A DNA stretch of 64,000 bases from Afipia sp. (GTDB lineage Bacteria > Pseudomonadota > Alphaproteobacteria > Rhizobiales > Xanthobacteraceae): the NCBI GenBank assembly GCA_017308575.1, contig JAFKEQ010000003.1, positions 372,001 to 436,000 of the forward strand, written 5' to 3'. The position numbers and the translations under genes are program-made. This document shows, one piece after another, positions 47,678 to 56,249 of this stretch. The notes below the pieces were generated by a model, which saw only the letters and a program-made list of their open reading frames with translations, had not been told where the DNA came from and searched no databases. Position 1 is the stretch's first letter, and each line of letters begins with the position of its first letter.

Positions 47678-48379
47678 ATGGCAAAACTTCCGCTCATCGA
47701 CATTCGCCCGGCCGATAAATCCAGCCGCTCCCGGAAGACGACGCCAAGCCGTGCGTCCGCCGCACGTCCCACCAAGCGCGCGATCGGCGCCACCGAGCGC
47801 CGCGCGGCCATCGTGGCGGCCGGTCTTGATGAATTCACCGCCAAGGGATTCGCGGCGACGCGCCTCGACGATGTGGCCAAACGCGCCGGCGTCGCCAAGG
47901 GCACGATCTATCTGCACTTCAAGGACAAGGAAGCGCTGTTTCAGGAACTGGTGCGCACGGCGCTAGGCCCGCTGGTCCTGAGAGTCTCAAATCCTCCGAT
48001 CGGCGAGGGAGCAGCTTCGGCGCGCGCGCTGATGGAAGGCTTGGCGGACATGTTCGTGCGCGAGGTGATCGGCACCAGGCGCGGCGACATCCTGCGCCTG
48101 ATTATTTCAGAAGGCGGGCGCTTCCCTGTGCTTTCGGACTTCTACTACAACGAAGTCATTGCCCACGGTATCGTCGGAATGCGCAAGCTGATCGACTACG
48201 GCGTGGCGCGCGGCGAAATCCGCAATCCCCATGTGGCCGAATTTCCGCAACTGATCGCTGCGCCGCTCGTTGTCGCTGTGATCTGGCAGGGCCTGTTCGC
48301 CAAGCACCAGCCGCTCGATTTTGCGGCGATGCTGCGGGTTCATCTCGATCTGATTTTTAATGAAGGGAAAGCGGCATGA
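47678..48379 (+). CDS. TetR-family repressor of an ABC efflux operon (CecR/YbiH-like context)
   Basis: A 233-residue TetR protein with a basic Ser/Arg N-terminal tail, then the HTH (AAIVAAGLDEFTAKGFAATR; VAKRAGVAKGTIYLHFKDKE) and a C-terminal ligand domain. A perfect operator lies just upstream, and the next three genes encode a HlyD adaptor, ABC ATPase and ABC permease, overlapping it. The context resembles the E. coli ybiH-ybhGFSR unit. The ligand is unknown. Confidence 0.92.
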   Translation: MAKLPLIDIRPADKSSRSRKTTPSRASAARPTKRAIGATERRAAIVAAGLDEFTAKGFAATRLDDVAKRAGVAKGTIYLHFKDKEALFQELVRTALGPLVLRVSNPPIGEGAASARALMEGLADMFVREVIGTRRGDILRLIISEGGRFPVLSDFYYNEVIAHGIVGMRKLIDYGVARGEIRNPHVAEFPQLIAAPLVVAVIWQGLFAKHQPLDFAAMLRVHLDLIFNEGKAA

Positions 48380-49149
48380 TTGCGTCGCGCAGGATGATGC
48401 GGGTTCTCTCCCTGGCGCTGCTGGCATTCGGCTTGACCGGATGCGGCGAAACCAAGAGTCCCGGCTTTCAAGGCTGGGTGGAAGCCGACATGATTTTCGT
48501 CAGCCCGGACGAGCAAGGCCGCGTCGTCAAACTCAACGTGCGGGAGGGCGACAAGGTCGAAGTCGGCATGCCGCTCTATGCTGTCGATGACGATCTGCAA
48601 CAGGCGAGCCTGAACCAGAGCAACGCCACGCTGGCCAATGCGCAGCAGGCCTATGATCGCGCGGCATCCCTGAGCAAGACCGGCTCAGGCACGCAGGCCA
48701 GTCTCGATTCCGCGCTGGCGTCGCTGCGCGTGGCCGAAGCGCAAGTGAACACCTCGCAGACGCGGCTGGCGCGGCGGCGCATGAACGCGCCGATCTCTGG
48801 CACCATCCAGCAGATTTATTTCCGTGAAGGCGAGACCGTGCCGGCGCAGAAGCCGGTGATCTCGATTCTGCCGCCGGGCAACATGAAGGTGCGTTTCTTC
48901 GTGCCCGAGCCGGAACTGACGAAGCTCAAGGTCGGCGAGGATGTTCGCGTGACCTGCGATGGCTGCGCGAACGATCTGACGGCGAAAATCTATTTCATCG
49001 CCACCACTGCCGAATACACGCCGCCGGTGATCTACAGCCTCGATGAGCGCTCGAAGCTTGTCTATCTGATCCAGGCGCGGCCCAACAAGCCGGATAGCCT
49101 GCGCGTGGGGCAGCCGGTCAGTATCCTGGTCGATGGACAGAAGCCGTGA
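48376..49149 (+). CDS. HlyD-family adaptor lipoprotein of an ABC exporter (YbhG-like)
   Basis: A 257-residue membrane fusion protein with a lipoprotein signal (lipobox LTGC, Cys near 23), a biotinyl-lipoyl domain (GRVVKLNVREGDKVEVG), a coiled coil with QQASLNQSNATLANAQQAYD, and the second half-lipoyl ARRRMNAPISGTIQQ. It overlaps tetR by ATGA and the ATPase gene by GTGA. It links the ABC permease to an outer-membrane channel. Confidence 0.92.
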   Translation: MIASRRMMRVLSLALLAFGLTGCGETKSPGFQGWVEADMIFVSPDEQGRVVKLNVREGDKVEVGMPLYAVDDDLQQASLNQSNATLANAQQAYDRAASLSKTGSGTQASLDSALASLRVAEAQVNTSQTRLARRRMNAPISGTIQQIYFREGETVPAQKPVISILPPGNMKVRFFVPEPELTKLKVGEDVRVTCDGCANDLTAKIYFIATTAEYTPPVIYSLDERSKLVYLIQARPNKPDSLRVGQPVSILVDGQKP

Positions 49150-50087
49150 GCGATACTACCGCCGCTTCCGACATCGCGATCGACGTCCACGGCCTGTCGA
49201 AATCGTTCGGGGGGCGGGAAGTGGTGCACGACCTGTCGATGCAGGTGAAGCGTGGCATGATCTACGGCTTTCTCGGTCCCAACGGCTCCGGCAAGACGAC
49301 GACCATCCGCATGCTGTGCGGCCTGCTGACGCCGGACAGCGGCGAAGGGACATGCCTCGGCTACGACATTCGCCGCGACGCCGACAAGATCAAAAACCTT
49401 GTCGGCTACATGACCCAGCGCTTCAGCCTCTATCAGGATTTGTCGGTGCGCGAGAATCTGGAATTCGTCGCGCGGCTTTACGGCATGAAAGATCCGCGCG
49501 GCGCGGCGCGCGACATGGTTGCACGCCTCGGCCTGACCGGGCGCGAGGAGCAGCTTGCGGGCGAACTGTCCGGCGGCTGGAAGCAGCGCCTTGCGCTCGG
49601 CGCCTGCACGCTGCCCAATCCGCAACTGCTGCTGCTCGACGAGCCGACTGCCGGCGTCGATCCCAAGGCGCGGCGCGAATTCTGGAACGAGATTCACGCG
49701 CTCGCTGCCGAAGGGCTCACCGTGCTGGTCTCGACGCATTACATGGACGAAGCCGAGCGCTGCCATGAGATCGCTTATATCGCCTATGGCAATCTGCTGG
49801 CCCACGGCACCGTCGCGGAGGTGATCGCGAAGTCCGCGCTGACCACCTACACGGTGACCGGCGAGGGACTGAACAAGCTTACTACGGAACTGACCGGCAA
49901 GCCCGGGATCGACATGGTCGCGCCGTTCGGCGCAAGCCTGCATGTTTCGGGACGCGACGAAGCCGCACTGGATGCGGCCATCGCGCCGTATCGATCGGAC
50001 CACGGAGTGGTCTGGCACAAATCCGAACCGTCGCTCGAAGATGTCTTCATCGATCTTATGAGCCGCTCGAAGGATAATTTCCAATGA
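49146..50087 (+). CDS. ABC exporter ATPase (YbhF-like, single cassette)
   Basis: A 313-residue ABC-2-type ATPase: Walker A LGPNGSGKTTTIRMLCG, Q-loop MTQRFSLYQDLSVREN, signature LSGGWKQRLALGACTL and Walker B LLLLDEPTAGVDP, followed by a DUF4162-like C-terminus. It starts at GTG 49146 overlapping the adaptor stop. E. coli YbhF has two cassettes; this one has one. Confidence 0.93.
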   Translation: MSDTTAASDIAIDVHGLSKSFGGREVVHDLSMQVKRGMIYGFLGPNGSGKTTTIRMLCGLLTPDSGEGTCLGYDIRRDADKIKNLVGYMTQRFSLYQDLSVRENLEFVARLYGMKDPRGAARDMVARLGLTGREEQLAGELSGGWKQRLALGACTLPNPQLLLLDEPTAGVDPKARREFWNEIHALAAEGLTVLVSTHYMDEAERCHEIAYIAYGNLLAHGTVAEVIAKSALTTYTVTGEGLNKLTTELTGKPGIDMVAPFGASLHVSGRDEAALDAAIAPYRSDHGVVWHKSEPSLEDVFIDLMSRSKDNFQ

Positions 50088-51232
50088 GCGGTAACCAGAC
50101 CACCAACGGCGGCCTGCGCGGAGTCTGGCGACGCACCTACGCGATGCTGGTCAAGGAATTCCTGCAACTGCGCCGCGACCGCGTTTCGTTCGCGATGATC
50201 GTGATGCTGCCGATCATGCAGCTGCTGCTGTTCGGCTATGCCATCAACACTACGCCGCGCAATTTGCCGACGGCGGTTCTGCTGCAGGAAGACAGCGATC
50301 TCGGCCGTTCGATTCTCAAGGCGCTGCAGAACACTGCATATTTCCGCTTCACCCGTGAAGTGCATAGCGTCGAGGAGTTCGATGCCCTGCTGGAGTCCGG
50401 GCAGGTTCTATTTGGCGTCGAAATTCCGCGCGGCTTCGAGCGCGGCGTGCGGCGAGGCGACAAGCCGGCGTTGCTTGTCGCTGCCGATGCGACCGATCCG
50501 GTGGCCGCGGGATCGGCATTAGGTGCGCTCGGCCAGTTGATGCAGAGCGCGCTGCGGCACGATCTTCAGGTCGGCAACCCTCCGGAGATGCCGTTCGAGA
50601 TCCGCACCCACGCCCGCTACAACCCGGCGGCGGAGTCGCGTCTCAACATCGTGCCGGGCCTGGTCGGGACGATCCTGACCATGACCATGCTGATCTTCAC
50701 CGCACTGTCGGTGACGCGCGAGATCGAGCGTGGGACGATGGAAAATCTGCTTGCGATGCCGATCAAGCCGATCGAGATCATGCTCGGCAAGATCATCCCC
50801 TACGTGATTGTCGGATTCCTGCAAGCGGCCATCATCATCGGCATGGGGCACTTCCTGTTCAGGGTGCCGATCCTCGGCAGTCTCGGCATGCTGGCGCTGC
50901 TGTCGACGCTGTTCATCGGCGCCAATCTTTCGATCGGCTACACGTTCTCGACCATCGCGCAGAACCAGCTTCAGGCTATGCAGATGGCGATGATGTTCTT
51001 CCTGCCGAACATCCTGCTCTCTGGATTCATGTTTCCCTTCGCTGGCATGCCGGTGTGGGCGCAATGGATCGGCGAGGCGCTGCCGCTGACGCACTACATC
51101 CGCATCGTGCGCGCGATCATGCTCAAGGGCGCATCACTCGTGAACCTGCAATACGACGCCATCGCGCTCGGCGTGCTGATGCTGGTGGCGATGACCATCG
51201 CCATCACGCGATTCCGCCGCACGTTGGACTGA
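50084..51232 (+). CDS. ABC-2 exporter permease (YbhS/YbhR-like)
   Basis: A 382-residue permease with a first helix after KEFLQLRRDRVSFAMIVMLP, a large periplasmic domain (residues 50-170), and five C-terminal helices containing TREIERGTMENLLAMPIKPIE, the ABC-2 signature. It overlaps the ATPase by four bases. Only one permease gene is present, so it probably homodimerises. Confidence 0.92.
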   Translation: MSGNQTTNGGLRGVWRRTYAMLVKEFLQLRRDRVSFAMIVMLPIMQLLLFGYAINTTPRNLPTAVLLQEDSDLGRSILKALQNTAYFRFTREVHSVEEFDALLESGQVLFGVEIPRGFERGVRRGDKPALLVAADATDPVAAGSALGALGQLMQSALRHDLQVGNPPEMPFEIRTHARYNPAAESRLNIVPGLVGTILTMTMLIFTALSVTREIERGTMENLLAMPIKPIEIMLGKIIPYVIVGFLQAAIIIGMGHFLFRVPILGSLGMLALLSTLFIGANLSIGYTFSTIAQNQLQAMQMAMMFFLPNILLSGFMFPFAGMPVWAQWIGEALPLTHYIRIVRAIMLKGASLVNLQYDAIALGVLMLVAMTIAITRFRRTLD

Positions 51233-51241
51233 GTCCGGCGG

Positions 51242-52537
51242 CTAGGCCGCCGCCGCGGCCTCCACAGCCGGAGTGGCGCTGCGCTGGAGCAGCAGGATGG
51301 CCGCTGCAGCGATGATGCAAAGCACGCCGGCCGCGAAGAAAGCGGGCAGATAGCTTTCGAGCAGCGTGCGGGTCAGTCCGGCTCCGAAGGCGGCGGTTGC
51401 CGAACCGATCTGATGGCCGACGAAAATCCAGCCGAACACCATCGCCGCGCGTTCGGGGCCGAAATGCTTCGCCGTCAGTTTCACGGTCGGCGGAACGGTA
51501 GCGATCCAGTCGAGGCCGTAGAACATCGCGAAAATCGACAATCCATAGAACGTGAAGTCGGTGAACGGCAGGAACAGCAGCGACAGTCCGCGCAGGCCGT
51601 AATACCAGAACAGCAGCCAGCGGTTGTCGTAACGATCCGACAGCCAGCCGGACAGAATGGTGCCGATGAAATCGAAAATGCCCATGGCCGCGAGCAGGGT
51701 CGCGGATGTGGTGGCCGGAATGCCGAAGTCGGCGCACATCGGGATGAGGTGAGTCTGCACAAGCCCGTTGGTGCTTGCGCCGCAGATAAAGAACGTTCCA
51801 AACAGAATCCAGAACACCCGCGTGCGCGCGGCATCGCGCAAGGTTGCGAGTGCGGTCGCAACGATGGACGCTGCAGGAGGCGCTGTGGGCGCGGGGGCGG
51901 TGCCATCATCGCCGAACGGCCGCAGCCCAAGGTCGGACGGACGGTCGCGCATGAGCAGCAGCACCGCCATCGCGGCGAAAGCGAGCATCACGCACATCAG
52001 GCCCATCGCCATGCGCCAGCCGAATGCATCGGTGAGGTAGGCGAGGATCGGAAGAAAGATGAGCTGCCCGGTGGCGACGCTCGCGGAGAGAATGCCGACA
52101 ACCAGACCGCGCCGTGCCACGAACCAGCGCGTAGCGACTGTTGCGCCAAGCACCATGGCCGTCATCCCGGTGCCGAAGCCGACGACGAATCCCCAGAGTG
52201 CGATGAGATGCCAGGCCTGCGTCATCGTCAGCGAGGCGACCAGACCCGCCATGATGATCGACAGCGCCGAAACGACCACATTGCGCAGGCCGAAACGGGC
52301 CATCATGGCCGCCGCGAACGGAGCCATCAGGCCGAACAGCAGCAGCCGGATCGACAGCGCCGAGGAAATCTGCGTTGTGCTCCAGCCGAACTCCTTCTCG
52401 AGCGGCAGAATGAACACGCCCGGGGCGCCGACCGAAGCGGAACTGATCAGCGAGGTGAGGAATGTCACCGCGACCATCACCCAGCCATAATGAATGTCGC
52501 GGGCGGCGAGGCGGGTCGAGATCCAGGACGACATCAT
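51242..52537 (-). CDS. MFS transporter
   Basis: A 431-residue twelve-helix major facilitator protein: DIHYGWVMVAVTFLTSL at helix 1, the A-like loop MMARFGLRNVV, ATRWFVARRGLVVGI and the second-half GWLSDRYDNRWLLFW. The pattern suggests the monocarboxylate/oxalate-formate-like branch, but the substrate is open. ATG 52537 follows GGAAACAAG; a TTG at 52558 would add seven residues. Upstream is a short AT-rich promoter region. Confidence 0.88.
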   Translation of the reverse strand: MMSSWISTRLAARDIHYGWVMVAVTFLTSLISSASVGAPGVFILPLEKEFGWSTTQISSALSIRLLLFGLMAPFAAAMMARFGLRNVVVSALSIIMAGLVASLTMTQAWHLIALWGFVVGFGTGMTAMVLGATVATRWFVARRGLVVGILSASVATGQLIFLPILAYLTDAFGWRMAMGLMCVMLAFAAMAVLLLMRDRPSDLGLRPFGDDGTAPAPTAPPAASIVATALATLRDAARTRVFWILFGTFFICGASTNGLVQTHLIPMCADFGIPATTSATLLAAMGIFDFIGTILSGWLSDRYDNRWLLFWYYGLRGLSLLFLPFTDFTFYGLSIFAMFYGLDWIATVPPTVKLTAKHFGPERAAMVFGWIFVGHQIGSATAAFGAGLTRTLLESYLPAFFAAGVLCIIAAAAILLLQRSATPAVEAAAAA

Positions 52538-52651
52538 GGCTTGTTTCCAATAGGGCAAGAGATGCTGAATTATAATATTACGTGTATCATACTATAGGCA
52601 TCTCGGCATTTCATCCCCGTTTTTGCGAAAAGCTGGGTTGCATGATCTGCC

Positions 52652-53422
52652 TTATTGGCGTGTGAGCAGGCCGATGCGCCCGTAAAGCCCGGAGCGATGG
52701 CTGTTGTCCTGAACGTATCCCGCGCCCAGGCTCCATTCAAAAACGGCGGTCTTGAACGATGTGAGATGCGCGCCGATGCGATATTGCCGATAAACCTCGT
52801 CGCCGGATGTCTCGATCTCCGGGCCCGTCCAGAAACGGTCCATCACGCGCCAGCCGGCTGCGCCCCGCACGCCGAATGTGGTGCCGATGGTCGAGCCGGA
52901 AATCGACGATGCGAACATCATCCTTGATGTAGGCTCCCACCACAGATCGGCGCCCACGCGAAGGCCCGCATGATTGCCGCGAAGGCTGTTGCCGGGATCG
53001 TCCGGGTAAAGGCGATGATTTTGCAGGTCGAGACCGGCGAAAACTTTGATCTCGAAATTGCCGCGTTTGATCCGCCATCCCGGCATGATCGATGCGAGCA
53101 GCCCGACACCGCGGACATTGGCGCTTCCTGCAAGATAGCGATAGCTGCCCTCGGCGAGCAGCAGTTTGAGAGTGAAGCCGTCTTCGTTGAGGCCTTTCGG
53201 CGCCCATTGCAGACCGCCGTAAAACGATCCGCCGCTACGCCAGAGATCGAAGCCGCTGAAATAGAGAAATTTTTCCGGCCGGGCGCCGCCGTTCAAATGA
53301 CTCTCGGAGCGTGGCGTCACAGCGAGATCGTCAAGGGCGGGATCGGCAAAAGCAGATTCCCCGCCGCATAGAACTGCCGCGGCGATGACGCTGAACGCGT
53401 ACACCTTTTCCACGCAACGCAT
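52652..53422 (-). CDS. bcsS: Cellulose biosynthesis protein BcsS family, outer-membrane-like
   Basis: A 256-residue exported beta-rich protein (signal ends near AFADP). It resembles BcsS: FSGFDLWRSGGSFYGGLQW, FTLKLLLAEGSYRY, GWRIKRGNFEIKVFAGLDLQ, DDPGNSLRGNHAGLR and the end GLYGRIGLLTRQ. BcsS accompanies bacterial cellulose operons in alphaproteobacteria, but no bcsA, bcsB or bcsZ is near, so it is orphan here. Confidence 0.8.
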   Translation of the reverse strand: MRCVEKVYAFSVIAAAVLCGGESAFADPALDDLAVTPRSESHLNGGARPEKFLYFSGFDLWRSGGSFYGGLQWAPKGLNEDGFTLKLLLAEGSYRYLAGSANVRGVGLLASIMPGWRIKRGNFEIKVFAGLDLQNHRLYPDDPGNSLRGNHAGLRVGADLWWEPTSRMMFASSISGSTIGTTFGVRGAAGWRVMDRFWTGPEIETSGDEVYRQYRIGAHLTSFKTAVFEWSLGAGYVQDNSHRSGLYGRIGLLTRQ

Positions 53423-53553
53423 GGAGCCCCCGAAGCCCCGGACTAAACTTTAAGTAAAAATACGCAGGACGATTAAACCATCGCGGGTGCTATTCGGCTA
53501 GCGAACAAGTCATGAACGCTTCCGTGGATGGTCGTTTGTGACGTAGGACGGAT

Positions 53554-54024
53554 TCAGATTTGCGGGGCGACGAGGTTTTCGATCTCGACGCCTTCGCGCG
53601 TCTCGATGATTTCGGCGATGAATTTGCGATGGCAGACGGCGTGGTCCCGCTCGTAACACAGCAGGCAGACCGGTCCCGCCTGCATGACCAGTGCATCCAG
53701 TGCATCCAGTTCGTCCATGTCCGCGCGGGCCTGCGGCGTCTTCAGATGTGCATGATAGATTTTCGACAGCGTCTTCATATCGCCGCTGCGCGCCGCCATG
53801 CGGCCGTCCTTCGGCGTGCCCAATCCGCGAAGGTGGATGTAGCCGATGCCGCACTCGTCCAGTCCGGCGGCGAGTTGGGTTTTGGAAAATCCCGGCCGCC
53901 GCGACGAGACGACGGCGCGCACGTCCACCAGCAGCTTGACACCGGCGTTCTGCAACTCGTCCAGCACCGCCCTGTGCGGGGTCTGTTCGTAGCCAATGGT
54001 GAAGAGTTTTCTGACTTTGGCCAT
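53554..54024 (-). CDS. DUF488 domain protein
   Basis: A 156-residue DUF488 protein: KLFTIGYEQTPHRAVLDELQ, LLVDVRAVVSSRRPGFSK, and the conserved CLLCYERDHAVCHRKFIAEI motif with paired cysteines. Function unknown. ATG 54024 is used; the longer open frame runs into the DUF72 gene. It follows that gene by 17 bp, probably in one operon. Confidence 0.88.
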   Translation of the reverse strand: MAKVRKLFTIGYEQTPHRAVLDELQNAGVKLLVDVRAVVSSRRPGFSKTQLAAGLDECGIGYIHLRGLGTPKDGRMAARSGDMKTLSKIYHAHLKTPQARADMDELDALDALVMQAGPVCLLCYERDHAVCHRKFIAEIIETREGVEIENLVAPQI

Positions 54025-54041
54025 GTTGCCTCCGGCTGCTG

Positions 54042-54845
54042 TCAGCTTACCCGTGCGATCAATTCCATGGCGCCGGCCGGTGCGCGGATTTTGCCTTCGT
54101 GGATTACATAGGCGAACACGTCCCGGGGCTGCTTTTTGGCTGGCTTTGGATGAGAGTGCGCGAGATCTTCCACGTCGCCCCCGCTGGCCCAGAGCTTGAA
54201 TCGTCCGGCCCATGCGTCCAGTGCCTTGGGCGGGTAGGCGGTCTTGACCGTATCCTCGCCGGTCTGCAGCCGGACGTAAACGAAATCGGCGGTGATGTCG
54301 GCGATGGCGGGATACTTCGCATGGTCGGCATAGACCACGGCGACGTTGAATTGCCGCAGCAGGTCGATGAAGGAAGGCGTGCAGAAACTGTCATGGCGCA
54401 CCTCGACCACATGGCGCAGCGCCACGCCATTGAACACGCGCGGCAGCAGTTCGAGGAATTTTCCGAAGTCCGCCTCGTCGTATTTCTTGGTCGGCGCGAA
54501 TTGCCACAGCACCGGACCCAGCCGGTCGCCCATTTCCGTCACACCCGTCTCGTAAAATCGCTGGATGGAATCGCCGGCCTCGGCCAGCACCCGCCGGTTG
54601 GTGGCGAACCGCGGTCCCTTGACCGAAAAGATGAAGCCGTCCGGCACCTCGCTGGCCCATTTGCGGAAGCTCTCGGGTTTTTGCGAGCCGTAATAGGTGC
54701 CGTTGATCTCGATCGAGGTCAGCTTCGAGGCCGCGTAGGACAGCTCCTTCGCCTGGGTGAGCTTGTCGGGATAGAACACGCCCCGCCACGGCGCGAAGGT
54801 CCAGCCGCCGATCCCGATGTGAATCTGACCCGGTTTCTTCGCCAT
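54042..54845 (-). CDS. DUF72 family protein
   Basis: A 267-residue TIM-barrel-like DUF72 (YecE) protein: IHIGIGGWTFAPWRGVFYPD, SIEINGTYYGSQKPESFRKW, FIFSVKGPRFATN, VLWQFAPTKKYD and VEVRHDSFCTPSFIDLL. The biochemical function is unknown. Pairing with a DUF488 gene is shared by many bacteria (from memory). Confidence 0.9.
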   Translation of the reverse strand: MAKKPGQIHIGIGGWTFAPWRGVFYPDKLTQAKELSYAASKLTSIEINGTYYGSQKPESFRKWASEVPDGFIFSVKGPRFATNRRVLAEAGDSIQRFYETGVTEMGDRLGPVLWQFAPTKKYDEADFGKFLELLPRVFNGVALRHVVEVRHDSFCTPSFIDLLRQFNVAVVYADHAKYPAIADITADFVYVRLQTGEDTVKTAYPPKALDAWAGRFKLWASGGDVEDLAHSHPKPAKKQPRDVFAYVIHEGKIRAPAGAMELIARVS

Positions 54846-55139
54846 TCTCGGTTCCTTTTGGGGGGCTTGCGGAATGCAGATCCGTACCTATCTAGCATTC
54901 AATGGTGATGTTGCAGCCCCCGCTCCATCACCGAAAGACGGCCACGAGAAGACACCATGAGAGGTTGAGCGCGCCGGATGTACGCGCAGCCTGATGCTCT
55001 CATCGGTTTCCCTCCGTGGCCGTTGGTATTTCTGGGCCTCTCTGAAAGCAGCCGCCACCCGCTTTCCCGGCATTTCACATCGAAATCGTGCGATGGATGG
55101 CGGCTTGGCATGGCGCGGCACCCCGGATATACGCAGCCT

Positions 55140-56249
55140 ATGACTGCGATCTCACCTGGGACGGCTCCTGCGCGGCAATTGTGCGTGGTGGTGCCGACTT
55201 TCAAAGAACGTGACAATGTTCCCCGGCTTCTCGCGAAGCTGGATGCCGCGTTGTCCGCCATCGCGTGGGAAGTCATTTTCGTCGACGACAATTCGCCGGA
55301 TGGGACCTGGGAGGTCGCGCGCCAGCTTGCGCAGACCGATTCCCGCGTCCGGTGCATTCGCCGTATCGGCCGCCGCGGCCTCTCTGGCGCGTGCATCGAG
55401 GGGATTCTGGCTTCCAGCGCGCCTTATGTCGCTGTGATGGACGCCGACCTGCAACACGACGAAACGCAATTGCCGAAGATGCTCGGCCTGCTGCAATCGG
55501 GCGAGGCCGAGCTTGTAGTTGGCAGCCGCTATGTCAGCGGCGGGGACACCGGAAATTTCGGCAGCACGCGCCTCGGCGGCAGCGTGCTCGCGACCAACAT
55601 CGCGAAGAAATTGCTGCACATCGACATTGCCGATCCGATGAGCGGCTTCTTCATGTTGCGACGGGACCGCTTCGAGCAGCTTGCACCGAAGCTCTCGGTG
55701 CAAGGCTTCAAGATTCTGCTCGACCTCGTCGCCACGGCCGGTGGCAAGCTGCGCGTGGTGGAGGTGCCTTTTTCGTTCGGCGAGCGCCAGCATGGCGAAA
55801 GCAAGCTGGACTCGCTGGTGGTGCTCGATTTCCTCGGCCTCGTGCTGGCGAAGCTGACCAACGATCTCGTGTCGCTGCGCTTCCTCTTGTTCGCGCTGGT
55901 CGGCGGCATCGGTCTTGGCGTGCACTTCGCCACGCTTTACGTGGGACTGCGCCTGAACCTGCCGTTCGCCGAAGCGCAGGGGCTCGCGGCCTTTGTTGCG
56001 ATGACGGGAAATTTCCTGCTCAACAATCAACTAACCTATCGCGATCAGCGCCTGAGAGGCTTCGCGCTGGTGCGCGGCCTTCTGATGTTCTATCTCGTTT
56101 GCGGCGTGGGCCTGTTGGCGAATGTCGGCGTTGCCGCAACGGTGTTCGATCAGGAGCCGATCTGGTGGCTGGCCGGCGCGGCCGGCGCGCTGATGGGCGT
56201 GGTCTGGAATTACGGCGTTTCCAGCCTGTTCGTCTGGCGCTCGAAATGA
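55140..56249 (+). CDS. GT2 polyprenyl-phosphate glycosyltransferase with GtrA domain
   Basis: A 369-residue fusion. Residues 10-230 are a DPM1/ArnC-like family 2 transferase (VVVPTFKERDNVPRLL; FVDDNSPDGTWEVA; VMDADLQHDETQLP; RYVSGGDTG; DPMSGFFMLRRDRF). Residues about 235-365 are four GtrA helices (RFLLFALVGGIGLGVHF; TGNFLLNNQLTYRDQR). Such proteins make and flip lipid-linked sugar. ATG 55140 fits the family; ATG 55110 is also in frame. Overlaps the next gene by ATGA. Confidence 0.92.
   Translation: MTAISPGTAPARQLCVVVPTFKERDNVPRLLAKLDAALSAIAWEVIFVDDNSPDGTWEVARQLAQTDSRVRCIRRIGRRGLSGACIEGILASSAPYVAVMDADLQHDETQLPKMLGLLQSGEAELVVGSRYVSGGDTGNFGSTRLGGSVLATNIAKKLLHIDIADPMSGFFMLRRDRFEQLAPKLSVQGFKILLDLVATAGGKLRVVEVPFSFGERQHGESKLDSLVVLDFLGLVLAKLTNDLVSLRFLLFALVGGIGLGVHFATLYVGLRLNLPFAEAQGLAAFVAMTGNFLLNNQLTYRDQRLRGFALVRGLLMFYLVCGVGLLANVGVAATVFDQEPIWWLAGAAGALMGVVWNYGVSSLFVWRSK

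Noticed and set aside
52575..52600. GTATCATAC-like inverted site upstream of the MFS gene
   Set aside because: The arms are only 4-5 bp in an AT-rich stretch; no GntR gene is adjacent.
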